From Micromussa lordhowensis (taxonomy: Eukaryota > Cnidaria > Anthozoa > Scleractinia > Lobophylliidae), in the NCBI GenBank assembly GCA_964020085.1, contig OZ026606.1, positions 19,722,801-19,786,800 of the forward strand: a stretch of 64,000 nucleotides of DNA. Reading direction: 5' to 3'. The notes under the pieces were generated by a model that was not told where the DNA came from, searched no databases, and was given only the letters and a program-made list of their open reading frames with translations. The translations under genes were made by a program, and so were the position numbers. Numbering within the stretch: position 1 is the first letter of the stretch; every line of letters begins with the position of its first letter. This document shows, piece by piece, positions 11,030-23,477 of the stretch.

Positions 11030-12880
11030 ATTTCTTTTTTTAATCGAAAAGCTACCCCGAAGGGGTTTTAGCCAAGCGAGCGGGACGCAGAAGTCACGTT
11101 CCCTGGTGTGTTCTTTTCTGCTAACAATATTGTACCTCGGGCCTAAGACACGGAAATTGAAGTATATCAGTTATGAGTTCATTATCTCTAAGTTTTACTA
11201 TACAACAGTCAGAAAATGGCTTCGAAGTTATCCTCCGAATTTATAAATGTGCCAATGTATACGGAAGATTAAATTGAAAATCTTGAACTTTTTTAGTTAG
11301 TTGTCATCAATAACGAGGAATATTTTATTCAGAAAACAGTCGACCGCTTTCGGTGTTCTAAAGCTGTCTGCCGTGCCCAGTGTGCGGGTACTGGAGTTTT
11401 TCAAATCAATAATAATGGTTGCGTTTTCTGTTGAAACGAGGACTGTTCATCTACAGTCGAAGCTAACATGTGAAATCACTGAGTTTTAAAGTTACATCTG
11501 CAGAAATTCAAGATCTCGGCTTTAGAGCTGATGGAATGCCATTAAATAAAGTTCAGTTCGTTCAAAATTGTCATACCGGTGGTTGATAATCTAATGAATA
11601 TTGACTTACGGTTATGATGCAATAGCCTCGATAAATGTTTTTAAATTTACTTGTCATTTTAAAAGAAAAAATTATTTTTTTACCCAATCTAGAATGACTG
11701 AAACTAAAGTAATAATACCAAGAATTATAAGTACGTACAGTAAAAAAGTAAAAGCTCCTCTACAGAAACAATGCTCAGCTTCTGACATGAATTCGATTTT
11801 ACCAAAATTGAAATCACGGAAGAAACTTGAAGTAAACCTCTCGAGAGAACTCCCACGCTGCGTCATGGCCGCTAAGGCTTTAGACACGAAAGGAAACCGT
11901 CTACAACAGGCCGGGATCATGCTATGCGCATAATGAAACAGTTCTACGAACAATCGACACTCAAGATTTGCAGCTATTTTGAAACAAAAGGTCACTGGAG
12001 TTTGCTAGAAATTATCAAGAACGTTATCCTGACCACGCCAAAAAGCCCCTGTACCCAAGGAGATTTAGCTAGCTTGTTCCGTTGTAATTCGGTGTACATG
12101 GTTTAAGTTACGCAAGCCTAGCTTATGCTTATCGCAAGTCTATATAGCTAACTTTAACTTTGCTGACATTTTTTCTCGTTTCGAGCTCGACTTGTCCACA
12201 TTACTTGATAATAAATATTTGGATGGTGGGTTGCTATCGTAAACTGACAATTTCATTAAGACCGATTCCTGAGCTTCCAGTCATACTTCAGTGGGCTTTC
12301 TAACAATTGGGCAAAATGTCGAGCCCGGGATAATTGCTTGATGTTTACAGTTTGAAACAAGGAGCCCATCACGAGCTCCTATTTGAAACTTTTAACGCTT
12401 CATTAAGAGATTATTATTCTTAAAAACGTAAGTGTTTTTTTGAGGGAATATTCAAACCCTCTCTTGTCAAACTTCTATGTTGTTCCTATTCGTGGTGGGA
12501 GCAAGATAGTATTTGGAACTGAATAAAAAGATCTCCGTCAACGTTGGCTAACAACACGCAATATTTGCTTCGTTCGTACGCTCTGGTCATGCAAAAAGGA
12601 AGTCTTTCAACCGTTAAATCAGGGTCATGATCAATAAAGAATTTATCTAAAATATCTTCCTGTTATCTTCTTGTAACGTATTTCTTTCCTGTCGGGAAGA
12701 GCTGAAAGCTAGATCGTCTAGAGATAGAAAGATGGAGGTATCACCGATGCGAGGAAATTGTTTACACACATCTTGAACCTTTATCTATCAGCGACCACGG
12801 CCTTTCTCACGGTCTCCATTAAATTATACCGTTCGATTTAAATTGAACTTTCTTGGCCGGCCGGAATCTGTCAAGCATGT
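11030..12880. repeat. Decayed P450 5' unit, copy 3 (paralogous to 16940-19450)
   Basis: Blocks match the intron and upstream region of the intact P450 in the same order. The agctaccccgaaggggttt block at 11050 pairs with 16968. The aaacagttctacgaacaatcgacact block at 11935 pairs with 17708. The aacacgcaatattyg block at 12550 pairs with 18570, and aaattgtttacac at 12756 pairs with 19415. No exon 1 coding sequence was recognised in this copy. Confidence 0.6.
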
Positions 12881-12899
12881 TGCCGGTACAAATAGAAAT

Positions 12900-13770
12900 C
12901 ATTCAGTTGTCCCAGCAAAGTGAAAGGAAACAAAAGAAGAAGAAGAAGAAAAAAGACATACATCGCCACAACAGCGTCAAAATAACAAACACATTTTATT
13001 TCAATAGCTTAGTTTAGTATCTTATAAAAAATATAATAAATGACACCACCAGGAAAACTGAAGAACAGCCGCTGCAACCGTAATGCTGTTTTCTTACACG
13101 TATAACGGTCACAAAAAACACGGTTTGACCACGATGTTACATCGTCCCAAGAAAATATCTTTTAACTTAGCCGTTACAAAACTACATCAGTTTCCTTTGA
13201 GTGTTGTAAAACTGAAACTAAAACAGCCAATTACGAAGAAATGTTACCCATGAGACAGGCTCCAAACAAATATATATTGTCGGCGTTAAGCGCGGACAAA
13301 CGCGTTTGACTTAAAAGTCGCGATTGATCTTTGTTTATGCATCTGATCGCTTTGTGGTGAAAGTAATTTCAGAATACTTTCTGCAACAATAGCTGACTAT
13401 AAAAAAAATTCGATAAAATACTTCTTAACAACATATCACGAAAATTATGTTTAAAAAAAAGTCTATATACAGTCTGAGTAAAAAAATAGTTAATCAGGGG
13501 GTAATAAAAGTGGTAAGAATTTTCTTTTAAAACACTTCATCTTTGTAGCCGAGTAATTTATAATTTTTTTGAAATAAATTGCTGGTGGTCAAAAATGACT
13601 TCACCCCTCAAAGTACTGGGTCCGTGAGAATTTGCCGGAGCAAATGGTCAATTCGAGTTTCATCACAAATGGTGGAAATTAAGCTATAGACTCTATTATA
13701 CATCATATATACCCAGCCAGCTTATTCTCTTTCACTGTACTACAGCAGAAGATAAACCAAGTCATCTTAA
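12900..13770. other. No gene seen
   Basis: AT-rich noncoding DNA between the P450 copy-3 relic and the TTAA element. No supported reading frame or repeat was recognised. Confidence 0.5.
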
Positions 13771-14082
13771 ATGTTAAAGGAGAACGGAAGGCTAGGAGTC
13801 ATAATTTATATGGAAGCTTAAAACTATTGAAATAGCTTAGATTTGAAGTAAAAAGCAAGAAAAGTAAATTTTACCTCTCGAAAGTGACGAAACGAGTTCA
13901 AAATCCGTGGTCATTTTTCAAAATTGAACGTCCGCCATTTTGGACATCTTTCCATCCGGTTTCTTCCATAAAAGGAATGCCCGCCGCCATGTTGTTACGT
14001 CACTGCGCACAGGTGCCTTTTTCAGGGCAACAAAATTTTGTGAAGATCGGATCGTGTCGAAACCGCTTGGATTGCTTGGATT

Positions 14083-14287
14083 ATGGCTGAGATCGAGCCA
14101 TACTCTTTTGAACCCATGCGAGACAGTTCGGAGTCTGAGGAAGACAGTGTTCACGAGAGACAAGATGAGCACCGAAGGGGAAATACATTGTGGTGTGTAT
14201 GCGAGTGTTGTGCAAACTGGGAAGGACAACAAGAGAAAGAATGTTTATGCTGTAAGGAGATCGAGGAAGCCGTAAATAAAATTTCAG
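14083..14287 (+). CDS. P2RX7-like cysteine-rich exon
   Basis: An ATG at 14083 opens MAEIEPYSFEPMRDSSESEE, then a basic linker, then WCVCECCANWEGQQEKECLC with a second CC pair. The YxFEP start and the WCxCxxC...CxCC cysteine set resemble the domain shared with the P2X7 receptor C-terminus, which is widespread as a separate domain in cnidarians. The reading ends at TTTCAG|GTGAAT after 205 nt (phase 1), a plausible donor with no matching acceptor inside the element. It is a first exon without the rest of its gene. Confidence 0.55.
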
Positions 14288-14417
14288 GTGAATGAAACTT
14301 TCGCAGCCACTCCTTAAGAAGTGGTTTATTTTTCAAGGGTAGTCGATGAAAACTTATCCCTCTTTTGGAATCTCTAGGCGTTCTGTTTGAACAGCCAACT
14401 ACAGCACATTCCACCAT
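14151..14417 (-). CDS. THAP zinc-finger first exon (partial)
   Basis: A minus-strand ATG at 14417-14415 opens MVECAVVGCSNRTPRDSKRG followed by ISFHRLPLKNKPLLKEWLRKF. The C-X4-C near the start, the FHRLP block and the later Trp match the first half of a THAP (C2CH) DNA-binding domain. The second C...H pair expected downstream is absent. Past about 14300 the frame runs antisense to the P2RX7-like exon, so real coding probably stops near there. THAP domains sit at the N-terminus of Kolobok and P-element transposases, which fits the TTAA element around it. Confidence 0.65.
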   Translation of the reverse strand: MVECAVVGCSNRTPRDSKRGISFHRLPLKNKPLLKEWLRKFHSPEILFTASSISLQHKHSFSCCPSQFAQHSHTHHNVFPLRCSSCLS

Positions 14418-14782
14418 TTTGGAGCTGATGTTGACTTCTCGAAATTCGCGCGTTTTTCTCATGTGCGCAGTGACGTCATGCTATGCGCCCAAGCCTTCAA
14501 AATGACTTCCAAAATGGCGGACGTTCAAATTGTTCTGTCACGGAGCTTTTTGCTGTTGCAATCAGGTTAAAAGGTAAGTTCACATCCTAAAACATAGCAA
14601 TTTGATTACGACGTATCATGTGCTTTCGTAAAAAGGACTTTCTAAAAATTGGGTTCTCGCCTTCCATTCTCCTTTAAGGTTAAATAAGAGCTCTTTACGT
14701 CAATTTAGTTAACAGCTCTGAATTGAATACGTCTGATAATTATGTCTGATATCTCAACCAGATGTGCAGCAGTAATGGATCG

Positions 14783-17700
14783 TCAATAACGTTCCTCGAT
14801 TCGCACATAAAATGTCTCGGGCGTCAAGGTAAGGCCAAACTTCCCCTGCAAATTTATACCCTGGTACTCGGCTGGCAATCCATCCTGCGAAAATCGGAAG
14901 CTGTGAAGTAACGCCCCAAGGAATACAGAAATTGTTTTCATGGCCAGGGGTTCACCAGGACACTTTCGACGGCCCCCTGAGAAAGGTAGGAAGCCTCCAA
15001 GAGCTTTGGGATCGATCACCTCACCTGCATCATTCAGAAAACGCCTGGGGTTGAAAACTTCAGGGTCTTTCCAAATTGCTGGATTGCGATGCACGGACCA
15101 CAGGTTAGTGAAGACGATCGTGTCTTTTGGGATTGTGTAGTCCCGAATATCTACCTCGGTCGTTGTGGAGCGAGGTATGGAAAGAGGACTGAGGCTTGTC
15201 ACCCTCAGGAGCTCGTAAACTGTAGCTTGCAAAAGAGGAAGTGATGTTATGTCTGCCAGAGTTGGAAGTCGTCCTCGACCAATGACATTGTCTAACTCTT
15301 CATGTAGCTGGCGTTGGATGTCAGGATATTTCACCAGATATGCCAGGCTCCAGTACATAACGCCAGAAGAGGTGTCTATGGAAGCACCAAAGAGTTCCGA
15401 CAAGACCTGAATTATCTGCTCATCACTGAGCAGTGGAGCCATGTTAAGGGTGTTCTCTCCAGCTGGGCTATTCTCCTTCTCTTTCAATGTTTCTTTCTCA
15501 ACGACGCTGATAAAACTATCTGCGATATTGCGAACTTGCCCTTCCTTGTAGGTTTGCTTGTTTTCCACAAACATCTTGGTAATGACATCAACCACGGTCT
15601 TTATTGTCAGTTCAAGCCTTGTAAGCGCTTTATTGGGGAGGTACTTCAAGAATGGCATGAAGTCTACATGGCTACTAGCATGTATTGCCTGTCCATAATT
15701 TTCGACAAGTTGGATAATTGCCCGGAGGCCCTCGTCATCGTATGAACGCTCCACCCCAAAGAGTGCGTTAAGGATGATGTTGGCGATGGCGAACTTGAGA
15801 GTTATCGAAGCATCAACGGGCTTTTCTTTCTGTAGCTTGAAGTAATAGACCAGGCTTTGTGATTCCCGAAGCAGTTTCTCTTCTAAAGCGTCTGCATTCT
15901 TTGCGAAGGTTTGGATGGCAGCGACGCTCATCTTGCGACTAAGCCGCCATTTTGGCGTGTAATCACCTACGGTTAGGCTGTTACCTTGTGAATTGGCAAG
16001 TTTAAAGGTGTGTAGCTTTGGTCTGCCAGCAAAGGCTGTAGATTGCTTGACAATGGCCTCCTGTATAGCATCGACTCCGTTGAGTACCACCACCAAGCGG
16101 TTTCCAAGCATCAGGCTGAACACGTCTCCGTATTTTTGTGCCATCTTGGTGAAATCAAGATGCGGGTTCTCTCCCATACGGAAACACGCCCCTGTTGTAA
16201 CAACAAGAAAAGCAAGTCTAAATAAAACAGGTCAGGGGTGGATAGAGTAACTTGATGTCATGGCAAAATCCTTCCTAGAAGCATAAAATGCAAGACACAC
16301 GGCTAACACAAAGCAACGAATTATCAGTATCCTCAGGGCAATGATCGGCTGAATAGATAACGTGCTGTGCATGGCATAACTCGAGCCTCTCAAACAGACA
16401 AACTTGGTTAAATTGGCGCGTGATGATGTTCACTTATCTTTAAAACTATTCATCTCTAGTAAGATCGGCTTACTTTCACGGTTAGGAATTTACTTTGGGG
16501 GTAGCCTCCATAAGACTAGTTACATGTATAAGAATTATATAGTTGGCAGTTCATTAAAAATATGTGGAGTTGCAGAGGCAGTTGGAAATATCGGAGAGAC
16601 ACGGCGCACAAGACATCTTGCGAGAAATTTTAACAGAGAGAAGAAAGCCTTGACGCCCTCACCAGGCAGCGAGTAGCTCAGTTTCGACTAAGCGGAGACC
16701 CTCGGAATGAGGGCGAGACCTATCTATATTGTAGGGGCTATACTATTTGTATGCATTTTAAAGATGAACGTGCTCTTCTTCTATTGAACTCTTATACTGT
16801 TCTTATGAAATCCAAAATCACAGTGACAAATTAACCTTGTGCTGTATGTGTACGTGTTGCAGCTATTCGCGCGCGTGCCCATACTCTTTTGCAGCGGGTC
16901 AACCAACCCTTTTGTATTGCGATAATTACTTGAAAAAAAAATCAATTATATTAATAAAGCTACCCCGCAGGGGTTTGAACAAGCACGTTTGAGGCAGAAG
17001 TCACGCACTCGCGATGCATATGGTTTCCCAGTTAATTTTTTTTTGTCTAAACGACGGGCGTAAGTCAAAGGACGATGCGACAAGGTTATCAGAAGTAAAC
17101 AAATGTCCATCAGTGGACAGACTTTGCAACTCGTTGTGCACTTTTCTGGGAATTAACGAATGATGTAAAACACGATCTTTTGTTTTTGTTTTGTATTACC
17201 TACAAGGAAGTATTTATTCAAAAGATAACATTCGTTTCGTCCAGTTCAAAGCTGTCACAAATGTTATTTTCCTTTTCACGGAGGTTATCTTTAAGTAAAG
17301 TGCTGTTACGAAGTTTTCTTTACAAACATTCAATCAGAAGTGAAGGTTTACTATATAATCGGTTTTCACTTAAGCCAGACTAAACGTCAATAACGTTTTA
17401 AGAGGTTTTTAAACAACGTAAATGTACGGTTCCGGCTCACTTAAATGACACTGTTAAATAAGTTGTTATGAAAATTCAACTTAGTAGAAAAAAATACAGG
17501 TTGATAAAAAAAGTGTGACTTATAACGTCTTGTGGTCTTCAGGTTTCTGACATAAATTACTTGTTAGGCCTCATTTCAAGCAATTTGTGTCGCAAGATGT
17601 AGGTTGAAGCAATCTTCCCAAGCTGAGTCATCACGCGACACATAAGGCTTTGAACACGCGATGGATCCACCCACATCAGGCCGGAATCATGACACATGCA

Positions 17701-19270
17701 TACTTAAACAGTTTCATAAACAATCGACACTTGTCCTTCTAAAGCCTTGGAGTTAACTAGAACAAAGGTCACTGGATTTTGCTCACTGGCTTGTGGCTTG
17801 CACGTGCTGCACTTTTGGTGAAAACCAAAACGCTAAAACAAATGGACTGACGGAATGTTCTTCACGTGCTCAAATGTAACATTTAGCCGATAAGGGCCCT
17901 GCCGCGTTTTGGATTCCTCGGTTTGAAAGCGTGCCGATTTGAAATCGACAAAATTTCAGGGTTGGTAGAGATGATTCGTATTACTTTGTCTCCTAAGATA
18001 AAGCATGGATGGATTCTTTACTGAAAGTCGGTGTTCAGCTTGATGTCAAAGTCTATTCTTCATGTTTTTCACTTTAGTTCAAAGATCACCCATTATGATT
18101 GCGATTGTTATAAAATGCAACGAATGTTTTGGTTGATAAAACAGTTCCGACTAAACTTAAATAGAACTTAGATTTTTTTCTCTGGGATAACCAAAATATT
18201 GAAGAAGTTACGTTTTCGCTATGCAATTCCATAGCTGGTTACCACAATTTTTCTGCCATAATCAATTTTTTTGCTATCTATTCAGTTTTTATCGTGGAAT
18301 AATTGATAGCAATTTGCGTTCAATCAGAGTTTTACTACGGTTACTATAGCATTTGAAAAGTCGAACCCAGGATGAATGGTTAATACTTAACCATAAGTGA
18401 GAACTATAAACCGAGAGATTACTTAAAATATTATGTTTCGCGAGGATAGATGCTCTCACGATGTTATCCTTTGTGTTGATCTTACACGAGGCGGGAGTCA
18501 GGAACTATTTGGTTTTTCTTATGAAAGAAACACTCAAAATAAACAAAGCTTCGCCACTATCGGCTGAGAACACGCAATATTCGTCTTGTTCGGACGCTCT
18601 TGTCATGCAACAGGCGTATGACTGTTCTTTAATTGTCCATTCATTATGCAGTGTTATCGTTTCGCTGATTTTAGAACAAGAAGTACTGATAAGGAAAAAG
18701 TTAAAAGTCATTCAAAAAAAACAACAACAACAGAGAGAAATTTAGATTTTTTTTTCACACCCTTTCAGTCGTTGATGTCAAACTATGTAATGACGGGGAC
18801 GGCCCCAGAAACCGGACCATGCTTAGTTGTAATCACGGAAGAATCGGCAGTGCACTCTACAATACTAAATTGAACTCGTGTAGTTTAGATTCCTCAAGTT
18901 GTCAATACTAAAATGAATGTTGTAAACCTGAATCTCGCATTTTTTTCAAACAATTTCTGCCTCGTCACGGATAGCTGAATAGTCTTACCGGACTTTCGAC
19001 ATCAAATAGAGCAGTACTGCTTTAAACAGGCAAAAAGGTCTCGCCGGTGGCGTAACAATAAAGAAGTTACAATGCAAAAAACTGAACATTGAATCGTGAT
19101 TAGAAAGATTAAAAAATTAACTTACCAATCACTGGCATGCCCCAAGGTCCTGGAGGTAACCTGGAAAGAGTTTGTTTCCACAGTGCTTTTCCAGTTAGAA
19201 ACACACAAATCAGAAAGCAGACGAATAAAATCTGCCCAGTTGACAGAAAATCTTCCAATGAAAAGTTCAT
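14783..19270 (-). CDS. Cytochrome P450, microsomal clan 2 (CYP1/CYP17-like)
   Basis: Two exons. Exon 1 (19270-19126) starts at MNFSLEDF, has a signal anchor (ILFVCFLICVFLTG, residues 14-27) and the hinge LPPGPWGMPVIG, and ends ATTG|GTAAG in phase 1. Exon 2 (16191-14783) follows ...TTACAACAG and joins in frame as GACFRMGENPH. The product is 517 aa. The I-helix motif is GASIDTS (317-323), ExxR is ELLR (375-378), PRRF is at 430-433, and the haem loop is FSGGRRKCPG with Cys459. All catalytic landmarks are present, so this is a likely active ER monooxygenase using a P450 reductase; the substrate cannot be told. A longer frame upstream of exon 1 was not used because the signal anchor should be N-terminal. 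The 3-kb intron contains only noncoding DNA. Confidence 0.93.
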
Positions 19271-19400
19271 GGTCACTAATCGCCGATCAGTAAAAGAAAT
19301 ATCAAGGCGGTTATAAGAGCTTGTTCTTCGGACTGCAACTTGTTTGTTCGGCGTTGATGCGCGTTCAAGGACAAATGTTCTCAGGAGAGAATGAATGGGG

Positions 19401-19410
19401 TATAAATATG
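19401..19410 (-). promoter_or_regulatory. Possible TATA element of the P450 gene
   Basis: The minus strand reads CATATTTATA about 130 bases upstream of the P450 start codon. Decayed copies keep an A/T box at the same place (TATAAATTCC near 7317 and 9980), which supports a shared core promoter. Confidence 0.35.
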
Positions 19411-19449
19411 CGAACAAATTGTTTACACCCCATTGAACGCTTATCTATT

Positions 19450-21719
19450 TATCGGCAATCATCACGGCATTCTGTCCGTGTCAATAGAGACGTTTAATTA
19501 CTTCGCCACGTTTTTGAATCGATGCCTTTTATTCCGCTTTGTCTACTTGGCTTAGCATGTTATTTCCAAGGGATCATTATTTAAAAGTATTGATAGCCAA
19601 TTTTAGTTAGCCTAGTGAAGCAAATGAAAACTGTAATGGTTAAGTGAATTCAAACACACATTTTTATCTCTGGATGCAAGGCCTTGACTAAATGCAAATT
19701 CTCCCAAGATAATTTCAAAAAACTATAGAGTAGGTAAAGAGAAGTGAGTCACTGATCTGAGACTCGAGAGAGTTATGATCAAAGGGCGATGTTACGGTTT
19801 ATTGACTTTATTAAATTTAGCGATAAAATCTATTTTCGGATATCGATACCCACGATGGAAGCTATTTTTGTCACTCACAGTCCCGTTAGGCGGCAGTTGA
19901 TTACATAGCCTCTAGCTTTATACGAGGGTAAGCACAAATGGGGGTTCCTTTTTGACGCCATACTGCACAATGATATAGAGTCGAGGAAGTATCAGCTAAG
20001 TTTCACTACATCGTTGATGGATGGCTGCGTTAGGATCAAAATGATTGAGCCATGAGAGTTGTTTAATTAGCAAATATTAATTTAACGTGAGGACAAAATT
20101 AAGCCACAATAGTCTGCACTTGATACGGGCGGGGAATACTGATCTGATAGAATTTATCAATTTCTGATAAGATTGTGATAAAGTAATTTGGCTACAATGG
20201 TTCTTTCATTTTGAAGGCCAAGGTTCGAATTTTTTTGCCAGTAAAGGTACAAGATGATAGTGGAATTAGTTTCATATGGATGGCAAAGATCCATTTATAA
20301 ATATCTCTATCAAATGTACTCCAAATTTTTTCCGCAAGACAATTGTGTTTTGCTCCCTCGTCTAATGTAGTGCTTCAACTGTGCATCGAAAACAAATTGA
20401 CTAGAGCAGAGAGAAGAGGGGGAGGGTAGGGATTGATAACAACTCATATTCATTCTTGAGGAAGGTAATTCTTGGCAATGATTATAAGCGTTTCTTTAAC
20501 TTTAGAGTGTGAAATAAATGGATATTGTTTACGTCAGTTAATAACCGTAATTAAAGTTACGCAATACACTTTTTTCCCATGAAACTTATACCAGGGGCAA
20601 ATTGTAAACGGCGCCGCTCATTGAATCACAGCATGTTGTAGCTAACATCAAAAAAGAAGTATTTGTCCACGTATAATCATCGAAATTGTCCACAGCAGGA
20701 GTCCAGCCTGTTATATAAACTTCCAGAAAGTTTCATAAAATTGTCAGCATGGAAGTGAATGAAAAGCCGCTTCTTTGTCACATACCGCAGCCGCACAGCT
20801 GAATTCACACTTCACCAATATATGATGTATGGCCGATTTTAGAGTTAAGCCTGAATATTTTGCTTAGTACTCCAGTAAAGGGGACATATCCCCTGAACAC
20901 AACAGGGCCTGCTGAAGTTTGCTTTGTTATTCTTCGTCTGCTTATGCAATACTTTACTAGTCTTACATAGCTTAAACTCAGGAAGATTTCACAGCCGTAT
21001 TAGCAACCGGAGTTGTCGTCCATGTTCTAAATGTTCTAGAGCAGTGTAGTTAGGTTGTTTTTATTATAGAGGCGTAGAAATACTGTCCAACACATGTTTT
21101 CAGTCTTTCTCTGGGTCTCCGTGGTGGTGTCTAGTCGATTGTTGAAATTGATCAATGTTGAATGGATTTTAAATCTGCAATGAGAAACCGAATGTTCAAC
21201 TTTGGCCTGTAACACTATCTCGAGCACGAATTCGAAAATTTAAAATGCCAATGAAATATTGCCATTAATGGACGTTAACGTAATGGTATAATTTTGTCGT
21301 AAACTTGAATCATCACATCAGTGCAGCAGAAGCAGGGTGCTCAGAGTTACGTATAACCATGTAGAAACAAGAGATTATGATTTGGTAGAAGGTTAAAATG
21401 TCAAGTTAAAAAGTCGAATTAATAACGTCACTCAGGTAGACTTATTCAAATTCTGTCGTCGTCTCTTGGAAAAAATACACCAAAAAAAAACACACAACAT
21501 TTGTAACTATTGATAGACTGGCCTGCCTAGACAAGCATAGCTATCCGCCGGGCCAGTCCAGCTTTATAATGTAATTAAATAAGAATAATAAGAATAATAA
21601 GAATAATTCAGTTAAAAAAATTAAGATCACCGAGATTACTCCGGCACGTCTTCTGTCTATTTTAGCTGGCGTCCACCAATTGTTTAACTTTAAAAAAATT
21701 ACTTATTATGAAGTCTCAT
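19450..21719. other. No gene seen
   Basis: Noncoding AT-rich DNA upstream of the P450 gene. Only short frames without motifs were found, plus a few AATAAG repeats near 21580. Confidence 0.5.
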
Positions 21720-21960
21720 TTTTAGACTAGGTTTACACTAGTGGAAATTATTCCGGAATTCCTGATCATGACGAATCCGGAACGTTTCCGTTTGCGCATA
21801 TGCAAGTGGACGAATCCGAAATAAAAACTCATCGGTTTGGTCATGTCTCTGGAGATTTTGAATCCGGAAATTAAAGTGGGAACTTTGGATCCAGACACTT
21901 TTGAATCCGGAAATTAAAGTGGGAACGTTTGAATCCGGATAATTTTGTAGTGTAAACGAT
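21720..21960. repeat. MITE-like repeat with GAATCCGG motifs
   Basis: Short inverted ends gtttacacta (21730) and tagtgtaaac (21948) enclose repeated GAATCCGG words. A 32-bp direct duplication (ttttgaatccggaaattaaa twice, near 21857 and 21899) lies inside. It has no coding content. Confidence 0.45.
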
Positions 21961-22404
21961 TTTCTCTCGAATCCGGATATTTTTTCGCTTGCGAACTTTT
22001 GAGTTTACGGTAGAACCAAACCGTGACGGATCTAGTAATGTAGTCACAATCACACTCAGGTCCTGAGATTGACGATTTTATCAGAATTTTAGAAAGGAAT
22101 TCGTGGTTCGCGTAAGTGTCTTGTGATACATGTATACTGAGTTTGCTGCTTGAATTGAAATTCGTGTCATCAATAATACACGGCCAAATAGCAAACTGCC
22201 CTCATCAAAGCATCTAATCAGCGGGCATAAATGACCGTGTGCGGGCGGCAAATTCATTTACCACCCTGCTCCTGATTGGCTGAGGAGACGTCGTACGACT
22301 GCGATTGCCCAATCAGAAAGCGTGTGTAAAGGTGGCGCGAGTTTAACAGGCCGTTCAAGTTGTTTTTTTTTTTTATCGAGAACAGTTCTCACGAAGCTTT
22401 TGAG

Positions 22405-22976
22405 ATGGAGGAAACTCCGAATTTCGACGTCTTAACATGCAGTCAGGGTTCAGATTTAGGTCAAGATCAACTAAACGAAATAGAGCAATAGACTCAAGCA
22501 AAAAGTAAAAAGAAAGCGACAGAATGAGGGCTGAAAAAGTTTGATAAATGGTGCGACAAGAGAGCAATCAAGGTAGATTCGAAAACGATTGACAGGAAAG
22601 AACTAAACAAGATTTTACGAAAGTTTTACGCCGAGGTTAAAACAGAAAAAGGACAAGCACTGACTCCCTAACTGGAATTAGAGCAGCCATACATCGCCAT
22701 TTAACATCAGCTCCACTTAGCTGTAACGTCAACATTTTACAGGACACCGATTTCATGTCTGCCAACAAAATGTTTGAAGCCAAAGCCAAGTTGTTTACCG
22801 GGGAACAAAACGTGAAACCCAAACACAAGCCGTCCATTGAGTACGGGGATATGGAGAAATTGAATAAATACTTCATGCAAGGCCAGAACAATGGAATTTG
22901 GAGAAACCCAGAGAAGCTAGTTGAATTTGTTTGGTGTGCGTTGTGCTACCATTTCTCTCGCCATGGTCGAGCTTAA
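22405..22976 (+). pseudogene. Crypton/DUF3504-type recombinase fragment, broken
   Basis: From ATG 22405 the frame reads METPNFDV-like residues, meets TAG and TGA within 60 codons, then reads KKFDKWCDKRAIKVDSKTID and RKFYAEVKTEKGQALTP. It shifts frame at about 22668 into TGIRAAIHRHLTSAPLSCNV and KPKHKPSIEYGDMEKLNKYF, and stops after CYHFSRHGRA. This matches the N-terminal part of the DUF3504/KIAA1958-like family derived from Crypton tyrosine recombinases. The catalytic Arg-His-Tyr region is missing. Two stops, a frameshift and truncation make it a dead fragment. Confidence 0.65.
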
Positions 22977-23097
22977 GTTCAGTAACATACTTTATTAAAG
23001 ATCTAGCTTATTTTATTGCCATAGACTCTTCATGATATGGCCTTGTATATTGATGATAATGATAATAACAAGACTTTTGTCGGGCATATTGTTCATT

Positions 23098-23164
23098 TGT
23101 GGCCCTCGTGGCATCATTTGCGCCCGAGCGGAGCGAGGGTGCAAATGATGCCAAGAGGGCCACA
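23098..23164. repeat. Hairpin, 24-bp arms
   Basis: tgtggccctcgtggcatcat...(23098-23121) pairs with gcaaatgatgccaagagggc...(23141-23164) with one mismatch. Weaker inverted similarity continues outward to about 23055 and 23200, suggesting a small foldback element. Confidence 0.7.
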
Positions 23165-23477
23165 ATAAACAATTGTCCTATTATCGTCAAATCCATATCA
23201 AATCCATATCAATTTGTTTCAAACTATCTGCTGTATCAATAATTATTTAGTGTACGACCAAGCTCTATCGTTTGGAGTTTTCCGGGAATTCTACGCCAAA
23301 GGAAGAAGCTCAGCAGCTTGCGCGAAACCCAAAAACAAGTGTTTCAAGTAAGCTAACAATTATTTTATAACTTTACATTTTAAGCCGATAAAATCTGTCT
23401 TATAAAACGGTTAGTGGGAACTGAATTCTCCAAACAAAAGCTACTACTTATAGAAAGAAAAATGGCAAGTTTAGTGT

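Larger units (their letters stand above)
13778..14673. mobile_element. 896-bp TTAA-flanked element (Kolobok/piggyBac-like) with THAP and P2RX7-like exons
   Basis: The ends are inverted: aggagaacggaaggc at 13778-13792 and gccttccattctcct at 14659-14673 (14 of 15 match), each directly flanked by TTAA (13774-13777 and 14674-14677). A second inverted pair lies inside: gaacgtccgccattttgga near 13926 against tccaaaatggcggacgttc near 14510, and the acgtcactgcgcaca pair near 13997 and 14465. TTAA target duplication is known for piggyBac and Kolobok, and THAP domains are known in Kolobok and P-type transposases. No complete transposase fits inside, so this is a non-autonomous derivative. Confidence 0.7.

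Noticed and set aside
11601..11995. Frames of 107-110 codons on both strands
   Set aside because: They lie in DNA paralogous to the P450 intron, show no motif, and are not preserved in the paralogue near 17500-17800.
19271..19417. N-terminal extension of P450 exon 1
   Set aside because: It would put about 49 polar residues before the signal anchor; the ATG at 19270 fits microsomal P450s and the relic copy.
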